Shown in pieces: positions 18,640-27,774 of a stretch of DNA of 64,000 nt. Both the position numbers and the translations under genes were made by a program. The notes beneath the pieces are model-generated. The model searched no databases. It had not been told where the DNA came from and saw only the letters and a list, made by a program, of their open reading frames with translations. Origin of the DNA: Planctobacterium sp047947135 (GTDB lineage Bacteria; Pseudomonadota; Gammaproteobacteria; Enterobacterales; Alteromonadaceae); contig CP170457.1 of assembly GCA_047947135.1 (NCBI GenBank), positions 1,364,001-1,428,000 on the forward strand, written 5' to 3'. Each line of letters begins with the position of its first letter. The first letter of the stretch is position 1.

Positions 18640-19821
18640 ATGCTGGAGCTACAACCTCAGACGTTGCACATCGCTATATTTGGTTTAATCCTGCTACTCG
18701 GTCTGGCAACGGATGTGCTGGCAAAACGCACTGGACTGCCCCGTGTCACCCTGTTACTCATCTTTGGCATGTTACTCGGTGAACAAGCCTTCGGTGTTTT
18801 ACCAAATTCAATTGTTGAGCAGTTTCCATTAGTCTCGGATATGGCCTTGCTTGTTATTGGTTTTTTATTGGGTGGGCAATTCAAGTTAAAAAAGATCGCT
18901 GAAGAAAAAAAAGCGATGTTTATGATTTCAGCAATTGCAGCCCTGATGACAACACTGCTAGTGACACTGGTGCTGTTATTTACTTCACTACCTTTTGCTG
19001 TTGCACTGTTGTTGGGTTGTATCGCAGCGGCTACGGCTCCTGCACCTATAGTCGATGTATCCATGGAGATGCATGCCAAATCTGCGTTTTCCAGACTGTT
19101 GTTGAAAGTTGTCGCAATCGATGATATCTGGGCAATGTTGCTGTTTAGTCTGGGTATTGCTTACGCAAAGATCTCAATGTCTGGCAATGGGGCTATGGAG
19201 CCACTATTACATGCCGGGTGGGATATTTTTGGCGCTATTTTGCTGGGAGTAATGGTCGGATTCCCTGCGGCTTTTCTGACAGGGCGATTTAAACCGGGGC
19301 AGCCAACCCTTTTCGAATTATTAGGGCTGGTATTTTTATGTGGCGGTTTAGCCGGACTACTTCAGGTGTCTTATCTGCTATCAGTCATGGTAATGGGGGC
19401 CATAATTGTCAATCTTGCGAAACATCATCGCTATGCATTCCATGAGATTGAGCATATAGAATGGCCCATTATGATGCTGTTCTTTTTACTGGCAGGCGCC
19501 TCTATGAATTTTTCTTCGTGGCAAGCAATGTGGGTAATTTGTGGTGTCTATCTGGTCATGAGAACGCTGGGCAAAATTGCGGGTGGTTGGGTAGGAGGTT
19601 ATTTAGGTAAAACCAATCCAGCTACGCGCAACTGGATTGGGATTGCCATGCTGCCGCATGCAGGCGTACCCATTGGCATGGCACTCTTAGCCGGTCATCA
19701 GTTTCCAGAGTACCAACAAACTTTTCTTACCGTTATTATCAGCGTATCGGTGATCTTTGAGCTTGTGGGGCCGTTGTTAACGCGTCTGGCAATTAATAAA
19801 GCATCATCCGTAAAGCAATAA
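18640..19821 (+). CDS. CPA2-type cation/proton antiporter
   Basis: A 393-residue inner-membrane protein with about 12 hydrophobic segments in the Na+/H+ exchanger fold. Visible marks are GLATDVLAKRTGLPRVTLLL, the ion-binding stretch AIDDIWAMLLFSLGIAY with paired Asp, and LAGASMNFSSW. It lacks the TrkA-N/RCK regulatory domains of KefB/KefC, so it is the short form. It would exchange Na+ or K+ for protons, a useful trait in seawater. The ATG at 18640 starts just before the first helix. The 3' end overlaps a convergent small membrane gene by 29 bases. Confidence 0.9.
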   Translation: MLELQPQTLHIAIFGLILLLGLATDVLAKRTGLPRVTLLLIFGMLLGEQAFGVLPNSIVEQFPLVSDMALLVIGFLLGGQFKLKKIAEEKKAMFMISAIAALMTTLLVTLVLLFTSLPFAVALLLGCIAAATAPAPIVDVSMEMHAKSAFSRLLLKVVAIDDIWAMLLFSLGIAYAKISMSGNGAMEPLLHAGWDIFGAILLGVMVGFPAAFLTGRFKPGQPTLFELLGLVFLCGGLAGLLQVSYLLSVMVMGAIIVNLAKHHRYAFHEIEHIEWPIMMLFFLLAGASMNFSSWQAMWVICGVYLVMRTLGKIAGGWVGGYLGKTNPATRNWIGIAMLPHAGVPIGMALLAGHQFPEYQQTFLTVIISVSVIFELVGPLLTRLAINKASSVKQ

Positions 19822-20038
19822 AAGGCATCAGGTTAAAAACAAACAGCAGTATTTTGTAAAAGGCGATGCCATTATAGTGGAGCACGTTAAATTGCTCCCG
19901 TGTGATATCGAACCAGGAGTTATGCAATTCAAACAGCCAATCTTTTGCCACCACAAATATTAAAAACCAAAAGGTGAGTAAAAAGTAGTTAAATAAGGCG
20001 CTCCAGCCTAAAAATTCCGACCACAATTCGATATTCAT
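19793..20038 (-). CDS. small membrane protein, DUF6868-like
   Basis: An 81-residue protein with two hydrophobic helices (FNYFLLTFWFLIFVVA and IAFYKILLFVFNLMPFIAL) separated by an aromatic-rich polar loop (FELHNSWFDITREQFNVLHY). The pattern matches small gammaproteobacterial inner-membrane proteins of the DUF6868 kind, assigned from memory of the sequence style. Function is unknown. It overlaps the end of the antiporter gene in convergent orientation. The ATG at 20038 opens directly into the protein. Confidence 0.7.
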   Translation of the reverse strand: MNIELWSEFLGWSALFNYFLLTFWFLIFVVAKDWLFELHNSWFDITREQFNVLHYNGIAFYKILLFVFNLMPFIALRMMLY

Positions 20039-20203
20039 AGCGTTCTCTTTATACCTGTAGAGTTATTGTAGTGTGCAATATTTGAGCGAAGTCTGCATTG
20101 ACCCTGATCAAAATAAAACGACACCAACATAATTATTTGACGATTTTTTGGCCTCTGAATTGCATTAGAACAGGTCTCATTGGTATTTAGTGACTCGACC
20201 ATC

Positions 20204-20851
20204 ATGCTCAAAAAGTTCCTGGCAGCCCTTTTGACTAGTGCAATAGCGATGACAACAACCGGTTGTGCAACGCTGGAATTATTAGCTGCAAGTGGCATGA
20301 GCTATTTGGTGACTGGCAAATCTTTGACGGATAATGCCGTTTCAATGGTGTTGGATCAGGATTGTGCGTTACATCGCATGATTCAAGATGAACAAATATG
20401 TGCCCAATCGATAGTCCCAGAAGAGGCAACAGCACAACGCAGTCTGCTTGCCGAGTCAAAACCAAAGGAATCAGCAACTCATTCCAAACTACCAACACGG
20501 GCAAACGAAACAGACTCACAAAACACCCTAACACTAGCTGCAACAACATCAAACGGAACAGAAACCGACTTTGCTCAACCTCAAATATTTGCGGTTGTCG
20601 GCAGTTTTAACAACTATCGTTTCGCGGTTAATCGCCAGCAAAAGTACGCACAGTTTGAGAGTTATATAGTCCCTTCAGATAGCGAAAACATTGCCTATCG
20701 AGTGGTCGTTGGTCCATTGCAATCAGTGAGCGATATCACTTCTATACCTTCCAAAGTCGGAGTGGAAACGGCTGACCCATGGTTAATTGAAATGTGCAGT
20801 AATGGAGCAACAGTTACGCAATGCTCAAGTGGCTTGTTGGCCGCTCGTTAG
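20204..20851 (+). CDS. putative lipoprotein with SPOR-like C-terminus
   Basis: From the ATG at 20204 the product begins MLKKFLAALLTSAIAMTTTG followed by the lipid-acceptor Cys, a good lipobox. A linker rich in Ser, Thr, Glu and Asn (about residues 80-130) leads to a C-terminal domain (FAVVGSFNNYRFAVNRQQKY, then YRVVVGPLQSVSDI) that resembles a SPOR repeat, a fold that binds denuded peptidoglycan. The weak match and the single copy make this tentative. The same strand carries the porin-like gene downstream, after a 221-base gap. Confidence 0.75.
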   Translation: MLKKFLAALLTSAIAMTTTGCATLELLAASGMSYLVTGKSLTDNAVSMVLDQDCALHRMIQDEQICAQSIVPEEATAQRSLLAESKPKESATHSKLPTRANETDSQNTLTLAATTSNGTETDFAQPQIFAVVGSFNNYRFAVNRQQKYAQFESYIVPSDSENIAYRVVVGPLQSVSDITSIPSKVGVETADPWLIEMCSNGATVTQCSSGLLAAR

Positions 20852-21072
20852 GCTAAATAGTTGCTCAGCTAAGCAACAAAAATTGTCATTCTGGCTATGC
20901 ATAAAACAATGGAGTCGACAATTCCGTCAATGTCTGTTTAAAGATATATCCTCAAAGCACCATCGGAAACAGTGGAATTGTCAGCCAGCGATTAAATAGT
21001 TTTAACTTTTTCAACGGTAAGCCAGTAGTGTTGACTATACTCACAACTATCCACTGCACGCACAGCACTGCT

Positions 21073-22302
21073 ATGACAGAACAAAGAACACGTAAATATC
21101 ACAGTTTTTTAATCCCTGCTCCAGCATTTTTTGCTGTACTTTGTTTGTGGTTTTTTCTTCCATCGACTAATGCGGCAGAAGATATACAGTTCTCCGGTTT
21201 CGCACGCGTTATTGGCGGCGCAACAGATTCTGATATGGTGGCTTATGAGGGCTATAACGAAAGTTTTCGCATGTCAAATCAGTCACTTATCGCCTTGCAA
21301 TTGGAGCAGGCTCTATCAGAGCGATTGACCATCGCGACGCAATTGCTGGCACACGGCAGTGATGAGCGTGACTCAGGAGTAGAGTGGTTATATCTCAGGT
21401 ATCAGGCAAGCCCTAATTGGCGTGTCAAAGCCGGTAAATTGAGATCAAGCTTTCTCAACTACAGTGACGTTGTGGATGTAGGCTTTGCCTATCCCTGGAT
21501 AACGCCACCACAGCAAGTCTATACCTCATATTTTTTCTCTAGCTATGAAGGTGTAAACGCGTCATACGATTACGCGACGTCATCTTTTAATCTAAACTTG
21601 GAATTTTATTTTGGCAGCTTTGATGATGCAGTAGTCTCGGCCAATACAGAAATAGATACTTCAATCGATTTTTTGAAAGGCACAATAGCTACGTTTGAAA
21701 TGGGGCAATTCAAATTACGGGGGTCTGTTCATCATAGTACTGAGGTGACGCTGGGGCTGAACAGTATTGATGTGTTCTCTGACCTCCTTGCGCAGCAAGG
21801 TTTTGTAAATAGTGCCCGCTCTTTGGATACATCTGGAAGTGTGATAATTCGTCAGGCAGGTCTTAGTTATGACGACCTTAAATATTTTTTTGCTACCGAG
21901 TGGTTAAATATCGATTCACAAATCAATATTGCTCCTGAAGTCAGCGCCTATTACGTCATGGTTGGTAGGCACTGGAATGATATTTCTTTTCATTTTACTG
22001 TCGGAGAATTGAACAATAAACCGGGTGCAATGGTCAATGAGATTCCACTAGGTGTATCTCCGCAACTCGATTTTTTAGCATTGCAGTACCAAAATATATT
22101 TCGAGAAAATGGTCGCGGTGATTATACGAGTACCACCTTAGGTATAAGGTGGGATTTTCGTTCTAAGATGGCCATGAAGGCCGAGTGGACCCGAATTTCA
22201 GGTGAACCTGATCAGGCTAACTTCCAAGTTTCACAGTTGGATACTTTTCCTGATGATCAGACCATCAATCTACTTCAAATCGGATTGGAGTGGGTATTTT
22301 GA
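21073..22302 (+). CDS. porin-like outer-membrane protein
   Basis: From the ATG at 21073 the protein has a signal peptide ending at FLPSTNAAED, followed by about 375 residues of alternating beta-strand pattern typical of a porin (LTIATQLLAHG, WRVKAGKLRSSFLNYSD, TTLGIRWDFRSKMAMKAEWT) and a C-terminal strand ending in LLQIGLEWVF, the terminal aromatic signal for outer-membrane assembly. Substrate is unknown. Its stop overlaps the start of a small PstS-like gene, and a GGDEF/EAL gene lies just beyond, so the three probably form one functional unit: outer-membrane channel, periplasmic binder and cyclic-di-GMP enzyme. Confidence 0.8.
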   Translation: MTEQRTRKYHSFLIPAPAFFAVLCLWFFLPSTNAAEDIQFSGFARVIGGATDSDMVAYEGYNESFRMSNQSLIALQLEQALSERLTIATQLLAHGSDERDSGVEWLYLRYQASPNWRVKAGKLRSSFLNYSDVVDVGFAYPWITPPQQVYTSYFFSSYEGVNASYDYATSSFNLNLEFYFGSFDDAVVSANTEIDTSIDFLKGTIATFEMGQFKLRGSVHHSTEVTLGLNSIDVFSDLLAQQGFVNSARSLDTSGSVIIRQAGLSYDDLKYFFATEWLNIDSQINIAPEVSAYYVMVGRHWNDISFHFTVGELNNKPGAMVNEIPLGVSPQLDFLALQYQNIFRENGRGDYTSTTLGIRWDFRSKMAMKAEWTRISGEPDQANFQVSQLDTFPDDQTINLLQIGLEWVF

Positions 22303-22724
22303 AGATTCTCAGGAACTGCATCGCGCTATGTTTCGCCCTCCACATCGGGCTGGGAATCAGTCAAGAGCAAGATAAGGGCTGGGTCATTACGCATAAGGTG
22401 AACGCAGATTTAGCACTGCAAAAGCAAGATTTGCGGAATATATATATGGGGGCGGCAGCTACCTATAAATTAACGCCTATACAATTGCCAGCAGGTAGCG
22501 AGACACGGCAGTTGTTTAATTCTAGTGTAATAGGTATTGCGGAATCGCGTTTTCAATCCTTTTGGTCACAGATGCAATTTAGTGGCAGAGGCACACCACC
22601 TGAAGTGATAGAGTCTTTGAGTGAATTGCTCCGTCGAGTAGAACAAGACCCAAACGTTATCGCTTATGTGCCAGCGAACGTTACTCTCCCTCAAGACGCC
22701 GTGGTGATATATCGATTGCGTTGA
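22299..22724 (+). CDS. small PstS-like periplasmic protein
   Basis: The product is about 141 residues with a signal peptide (ILRNCIALCFALHIGLGIS) and a single half-size phosphate-binding-protein-like domain: LQKQDLRNIYMGAAATYKL, ETRQLFNSSVIG, FWSQMQFSGRGTPP and QDPNVIAYVPANV. Such small PBP-like proteins often accompany sensory or outer-membrane genes rather than transporters. A TTG at 22299 lies 8 bases after GGAG and overlaps the porin stop as TTGA; the GTG at 22290 falls inside that ribosome site and is less likely. It overlaps the convergent GGDEF/EAL gene by 34 bases. Confidence 0.78.
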   Translation: MKILRNCIALCFALHIGLGISQEQDKGWVITHKVNADLALQKQDLRNIYMGAAATYKLTPIQLPAGSETRQLFNSSVIGIAESRFQSFWSQMQFSGRGTPPEVIESLSELLRRVEQDPNVIAYVPANVTLPQDAVVIYRLR

Positions 22725-24793
22725 GCAGAGTGCTGATAGAATGCCTTAATATCCTGAATCGACATGGGCTTGGCAAAATAATAGCCTTGCAATTCATGAC
22801 AGCCTCGCTCTAATAAATAGCTCATTTGCTCTTGGGTCTCTACCCCTTCAGCACAAATTGACAAACCCAGACTGTGTCCCAACTTTAAAATAGAATCGAT
22901 GATGGCGTTATCCGCACTCGAATCGCCAATCGCCCAGACAAAGCTGCGATCTATTTTCAAGGTATTACAGGTTATTTGGGTTAAATAGCTTAGTGATGAG
23001 TATCCCGTACCGAAGTCATCCAAAGCTATGCCAAAACCTGAATCATGCAGCTTATCAATCATCTCCGACGCTATTTCCAGGTTTTCTAAATAAGCGGACT
23101 CGGTAATTTCAAGCTCTACGCGGTCAGCGGGAATATTATTTATTGAGCATGTTTGGATGATTTTTTTATCTATATCTTTTTGTACCACATCATAGGCCGA
23201 TAAATTAATAGACACTTTAATTTCTTCACCGAAAATAGCTTTGAAATGATGCCAATCTCGACAGGCTTGTGCGATTACCCATTGGGATATCTCTTTTATC
23301 AAGCCACTGCGCTCGGCGACTTCTATTAATTCTATTGGGGAAACTGGACCCAATTCCGTATCCTGCCAGCGTAGAAGTGCCTCGAGAGATACCGGTTGGC
23401 CAACTGCATTCACCCTGGGCTGATAGACAAGTTGCAGAGCATTATCTTCGATAGCCTTGGGTATTTTGATTGCAATCTGAGTTTGACGTTGCATGCGCTC
23501 TACAAAGTGACTCTCGAATACTTGTGCATTGACTTCAGGATTACGTTTAGCTTCGTACATTGCCATATCAGCATATGCAATCAGCTTAGTGTCATCGTAA
23601 TGTGCTTCTATTGTGTTAGATAAACCGATACTGGTATCTACTTTTAGCTCCCATTGTTCAACTTTAATAGGGCGTCTAATATGATCAAGAATTCGGAAAC
23701 TGAATCGCATAGCATCGGATTCGCTTGCTGATTCGCCCATCAATATGAGGAATTCATCTCCACCTACACGGGCAATGATGTCACTTTCGCGTTTTATGCT
23801 TTGGAGTTGTTCAGCGACCCGAGCCAGGAGTATGTCTCCCACCTCATGGCCGTAAGAATCGTTGATTAACTTAAACCCGTCTAGATCTAAAAACAGTAAC
23901 CAAAGTTGTTCTCCATTCCTTCGGGCCTTGGCTAGATTGACACGCAAACACTCAATGAAAAATTGTCGGTTATATAAACCAGTTAACGTATCAAAATTCG
24001 CCAGCCTCTCTGTTACGCCATACTGTTCTTTTAATTCCTCAGTTTTTTGGCGATTCAACTCAACTTCATGATTGATGACTTCCATCATTTTATTAAAGTT
24101 TGTACCCAGCGCTTTGACTTCTGCAGAGCCATTGGTACTGGCTTTTAGACTATAGTTTCCTGATTTACATATTTCTTTAGTGACCTCAGACAATCCCATC
24201 AAAGGCTTAAACAATTTTCGTTGCAGCCAATAAAACAGACTAACTATTATGAGAAGCATAGTTCCTAAGAGAGCTAAAACTGATACCAATAGGTCTGTCC
24301 TGCTGCTTTCGAGCGGCAGTGCGTAGTCGCTAGACAGCACTAAGTGGCCCACTTTAAATGACCCGCTCCCTATAGGTTTAACCGAAATGATATTGCGGTC
24401 GACAATTTGAGTGCTCTTGAATTGTTCTTTGGCTTTGGCTGATTCCAGCTTTATCACGTCTAACTGTCTTGGGGCACTGTATTCACGTAACTTTGTACCC
24501 ACGTACCAGTCGATCAATTCATTTTGTGGTGATAAGACAGCTGCAAACCGAACATTTTTATACTCCTCCAGCCGAAGGAGTTGGGTTGTAATTTCAAACT
24601 GCTGAGCTTTCGATGCGAGTGGCCCAAACAAATCAGAGGCGAGGTTGTTGCTGAGGCTGTTGATGTTTTCGATGTTACTTTTTTGATATAGGTCGTCATG
24701 TATATCAATAGTTATCCACAGAAGATAAGCAGAAAACAGCCCCAATACGCATATAATGGCAAACATGATGTGATGTCTAATACTTGAAAACAT
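22691..24793 (-). CDS. membrane GGDEF-EAL cyclic-di-GMP enzyme
   Basis: A 700-residue protein. Domains in order: TM helix (about 9-28), periplasmic sensor (30-165), TM helix (about 167-190), HAMP (195-245), GGDEF (about 265-420) with intact GGDEF and an RESD inhibitory site five residues before it, then EAL (about 435-690). The EAL core keeps LEALLRW, INLS, ELEITES, DDFGTGYSSLSYL, KIDRSF and AEGVET, so both synthesis and breakdown of cyclic-di-GMP are possible. The unpaired periplasmic domain may sense a protein from the facing porin / PstS-like genes. It ends inside the convergent PstS-like gene, a 34-base overlap. Confidence 0.94.
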   Translation of the reverse strand: MFSSIRHHIMFAIICVLGLFSAYLLWITIDIHDDLYQKSNIENINSLSNNLASDLFGPLASKAQQFEITTQLLRLEEYKNVRFAAVLSPQNELIDWYVGTKLREYSAPRQLDVIKLESAKAKEQFKSTQIVDRNIISVKPIGSGSFKVGHLVLSSDYALPLESSRTDLLVSVLALLGTMLLIIVSLFYWLQRKLFKPLMGLSEVTKEICKSGNYSLKASTNGSAEVKALGTNFNKMMEVINHEVELNRQKTEELKEQYGVTERLANFDTLTGLYNRQFFIECLRVNLAKARRNGEQLWLLFLDLDGFKLINDSYGHEVGDILLARVAEQLQSIKRESDIIARVGGDEFLILMGESASESDAMRFSFRILDHIRRPIKVEQWELKVDTSIGLSNTIEAHYDDTKLIAYADMAMYEAKRNPEVNAQVFESHFVERMQRQTQIAIKIPKAIEDNALQLVYQPRVNAVGQPVSLEALLRWQDTELGPVSPIELIEVAERSGLIKEISQWVIAQACRDWHHFKAIFGEEIKVSINLSAYDVVQKDIDKKIIQTCSINNIPADRVELEITESAYLENLEIASEMIDKLHDSGFGIALDDFGTGYSSLSYLTQITCNTLKIDRSFVWAIGDSSADNAIIDSILKLGHSLGLSICAEGVETQEQMSYLLERGCHELQGYYFAKPMSIQDIKAFYQHSAQRNRYITTAS

Positions 24794-24997
24794 TTATTTG
24801 CCCCAATCAGCAGCTAGGTCCCTATCTTAAATTAACCACTGAAGTGATACGGTTTTATTAGTGCATTAGATCAGTTTAGAAACTTTCTACGAAAGTGCAG
24901 TGTGAATACTGGCTTTTTCTAATAGTTGGTTAGTTTTCCTTCCGGAATTGGTTAAGTTAGTCAATTTTCCCAACGAAAATGTAGTCAGAATGAAGCG

Positions 24998-25013
24998 GGG
25001 CGCAAGTGCGCCC
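24998..25013 (-). terminator. GC hairpin downstream of katG, possible terminator
   Basis: GGGCGC-AAGT-GCGCCC forms a perfect 6-bp stem, 28 bases past the katG stop. On the katG strand the following bases are only moderately T-rich, so the termination call is weak. Confidence 0.4.
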
Positions 25014-25040
25014 TTGAAACTCTATTTACGTGTATAAACC

Positions 25041-27335
25041 TTACAGATCGTGTTTTAGATCAAAACGATCCAGTTGCATAACTTTACTCCACGCATTCAC
25101 AAAGTCCTCGACAAATTTTTGTTTGGAATCACTGTAAGCGTACATTTCAGCCACGGCACGTAACTCTGAATTAGAACCAAATATCAGGTCCACTGTGGTG
25201 CCAGTGAATTTTACTTCACCCGTACTGCGGTCGACCCCCTCGTAAACGCCTTCTTCATCGGCTTTTCGCCATAGGGTTGCCATATCCAATAGGTGAACAA
25301 AGAAGTCATTGCTCAACTGCCCGGTACGCTCGGTAAATACACCATGTTTAGAGCCATCAGTATTTGCACCCAGCGTACGCATCCCACCCAATAAAACAGT
25401 CATTTCAGGCACTGTCAGATTCAGTTGATCTGCTTTATCGACTAACATTTCTGCCGGTGCTCGATAGCTCTCCTCTTTGTCGAAGTAATTTCTGAAGGCA
25501 TCAGCTTTTGGTTCAAGGAGCGCAAATGATGTTACATCAGTTTGCTCCCGAGTAGCATCTGCCCGACCTGGTACAAAAGGTACAGTGATATTGTGTCCGG
25601 CATCTTTCGCCGCTTTCTCAATTGCTGCGGCGCCAGCAAGCACAATCATATCTGCCATCGATATTTTGGTGCTGCTAAACATACCGCTGTTAAAATCATC
25701 CCGTATATCTCCCAGAACAGTCAGTACTAATGACAGTTCTTCAGGAGTATTCACTGCCCAGTCTTTTTGTGGTGCCAGCTGAATTCGTGCACCATTAGCC
25801 CCACCGCGCATATCAGAGGCTCTAAAAGTTGAAGCTGATGCCCACGCTGTGCGCACTAACTGTGGTACGGTTAGATCTGACTCCAAGACTTCTTCTTTCA
25901 GCTCTTCGATATCATCGGCATCAACTAATTTGTAATCAACTTTTGGAATCGGATCCTGCCAGATCAGCGGTTCTTGTGGCACGTTGTCGCCCAAATAGCG
26001 AGCCCTTGGCCCCATATCCCGATGCGTTAGCTTGAACCACGCTTTAGCAAACGCCAATTGATATTCGTCTGGATTAGCCAGAAAACGCTCTGCTATCTTC
26101 TTGTATTCAGGATCAAATTTAAGCGCCAGATCGGCAGTTGTCATGACCGGAGCGTTAAACTTACCGTCTACATGAGCATCCGGAACGGCGTTGTGTAGCG
26201 ACTCATCTGTCGGAATCCACTGAATAGCGCCTGCAGGACTGCGGGTTTGTCGCCACTCGAAATTTAGCAGGTTTGATAAATATAACGTCGTCCACTGCGT
26301 TGGGGCCTGTGTCCATGCGCCTTCAAGGCCACTGGTTACCGTATCCTCTGAGTGACCTTTGCCACATTTGTTTTTCCAGCCTAGCCCTTGCTCTTCAATC
26401 CCTGCAGCACCCGGCTCAGGACCGACGCAATCGCTCGGCTTGTGTGCACCGTGCATTTTACCAAAGGTGTGTCCTCCTGCGATAAGCGCTACGGTCTCTT
26501 CATCACTCATAGCCATTCGACCAAATGCGATGCGGATATTTTTGGCAGAGCCTTTAGGATCAGGTTTACCTTTTGGTCCTTCTGGATTAACGTAAATCAA
26601 CCCCATGTGCGTTGCGCCAAGGGGGCGTTGCAGTTTACCATCACGCTCTTCGCGATCGCTGGCTAGCATCTCTAACTCTGGTCCCCAGTACACGAGGTCG
26701 GGTTCCCAGTCGTCGCTGCGTCCGCCAGCAAAACCATAAGTCTCAAAACCCATGTTTTCCATACCCACGGTCCCGGCCAGAATCATCAAATCGGCCCATG
26801 ACAGTGCACGACCATATTTTTGTTTCAGTGGCCATAGCAAGCGTCTGGCTTTATCCAAATTACCATTGTCTGGCCAGCTATTGAGAGGATCGAAGCGCAT
26901 TTGACCACCGTCACCACCGCCACGACCATCCAAAGTGCGGTAGGTGCCCGCAGCATGCCAGGTTAAACGAATAAAAAACGGTCCGTAGTTGCCGAAATCG
27001 GCGGGCCACCAATCCTGTGATTCAGTAAGTAATTTATTTAAGTCGGCTTTCACTGCGTCCATATCCAACTTGTTAAATTCTTCGGCGTAATTGAAGTTAT
27101 CTCCGTAAGGATTGGAGCGCTGATCGTGATCTCTCAGTGAAGACAGGTCCAGCTGCTGAGGCCACCAGAACTGGTTTGATTTTGGTTGACTAGCGGCAGC
27201 ATGCCCGCTACCCACTGCGCCCTTCGGCTTGCTCATTTGTTTATGGTCATCAGCAGTTGCAATTCCACAACCCAATGTCACGGCGGCAACAGCGACCAAC
27301 GTACTTTTTACAAAACCAGGTTTACGTATTTTCAT
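25041..27335 (-). CDS. katG: catalase-peroxidase KatG with signal peptide
   Basis: KatG breaks down hydrogen peroxide and also acts as a peroxidase. The 764-residue product has both tandem halves. The active half shows FIRLTWHAAGTYR (distal Arg, Trp, His, about residue 123), the Tyr of LVYWGPE and the Met of GRMAMSDEE, which with the Trp form the enzyme's cross-linked cofactor, and the heme-binding His in IAGGHTFGK (about 287). A clear signal peptide (VAAVTLGCGIATADDH) directs it to the periplasm, like KatP-type enzymes and unlike cytosolic KatG. GGGAG precedes the ATG. It is a single-gene unit. I see no recognisable OxyR site in front. Confidence 0.96.
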   Translation of the reverse strand: MKIRKPGFVKSTLVAVAAVTLGCGIATADDHKQMSKPKGAVGSGHAAASQPKSNQFWWPQQLDLSSLRDHDQRSNPYGDNFNYAEEFNKLDMDAVKADLNKLLTESQDWWPADFGNYGPFFIRLTWHAAGTYRTLDGRGGGDGGQMRFDPLNSWPDNGNLDKARRLLWPLKQKYGRALSWADLMILAGTVGMENMGFETYGFAGGRSDDWEPDLVYWGPELEMLASDREERDGKLQRPLGATHMGLIYVNPEGPKGKPDPKGSAKNIRIAFGRMAMSDEETVALIAGGHTFGKMHGAHKPSDCVGPEPGAAGIEEQGLGWKNKCGKGHSEDTVTSGLEGAWTQAPTQWTTLYLSNLLNFEWRQTRSPAGAIQWIPTDESLHNAVPDAHVDGKFNAPVMTTADLALKFDPEYKKIAERFLANPDEYQLAFAKAWFKLTHRDMGPRARYLGDNVPQEPLIWQDPIPKVDYKLVDADDIEELKEEVLESDLTVPQLVRTAWASASTFRASDMRGGANGARIQLAPQKDWAVNTPEELSLVLTVLGDIRDDFNSGMFSSTKISMADMIVLAGAAAIEKAAKDAGHNITVPFVPGRADATREQTDVTSFALLEPKADAFRNYFDKEESYRAPAEMLVDKADQLNLTVPEMTVLLGGMRTLGANTDGSKHGVFTERTGQLSNDFFVHLLDMATLWRKADEEGVYEGVDRSTGEVKFTGTTVDLIFGSNSELRAVAEMYAYSDSKQKFVEDFVNAWSKVMQLDRFDLKHDL

Positions 27336-27774
27336 AAATACTCCCGTTAAAATGTTAGTTTCAGGAACTGCCCGCCAGGCTCGGATAATCTCTCCCTGAC
27401 AACCTAAATATCATCAATATGCATTTGGCAAATGATGCACAAAAATAGTGTCGCGCACTGTTACTGAAAAATACTGCACTGAACCCATTAATGCCTTCAG
27501 TGCTTTTCGACTTAGATCTTTTAGAAGCTCTTTAGACTTTAGGAGAGTTGTAAAAAAGGTGTAAATTAGATGTTTAGATTGTGTTGATAGGAAAAACCGA
27601 ACGATACGGTAACTGATAGAAATAAATCGCAATAAGAGCAGAGGAATAGTCTTAAAAGGTATGTTCGGCAAATGTTTTTGTACGTGCTTTTTGTTGGTTG
27701 CCCGCCCGCCAAATCCGCGTCTTATCTGCTAACATAACTTAAGTTCATTAAACCTAGTGCAGTATAAAAGTACA
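27336..27774. other. intergenic region between katG and the double binding protein
   Basis: About 440 bases without a gene I can support. A frame of 85 codons on the minus strand has no ribosome site and no protein-like character. The region must hold the katG promoter and that of the divergent gene. A short inverted repeat (TGCATTTGGCAAATGATGCA, near 27418) is the only visible structure. Confidence 0.5.

Noticed and set aside
20862..20879. GTTGCT-CAGCTA-AGCAAC hairpin after the lipoprotein gene
   Set aside because: A 6-bp stem with no T run on either strand; too weak to call a terminator.
27414..27671. 85-codon frame on the minus strand between katG and the double binding protein
   Set aside because: No ribosome site, composition unlike protein, and it would lie across the region that must hold the katG promoter.
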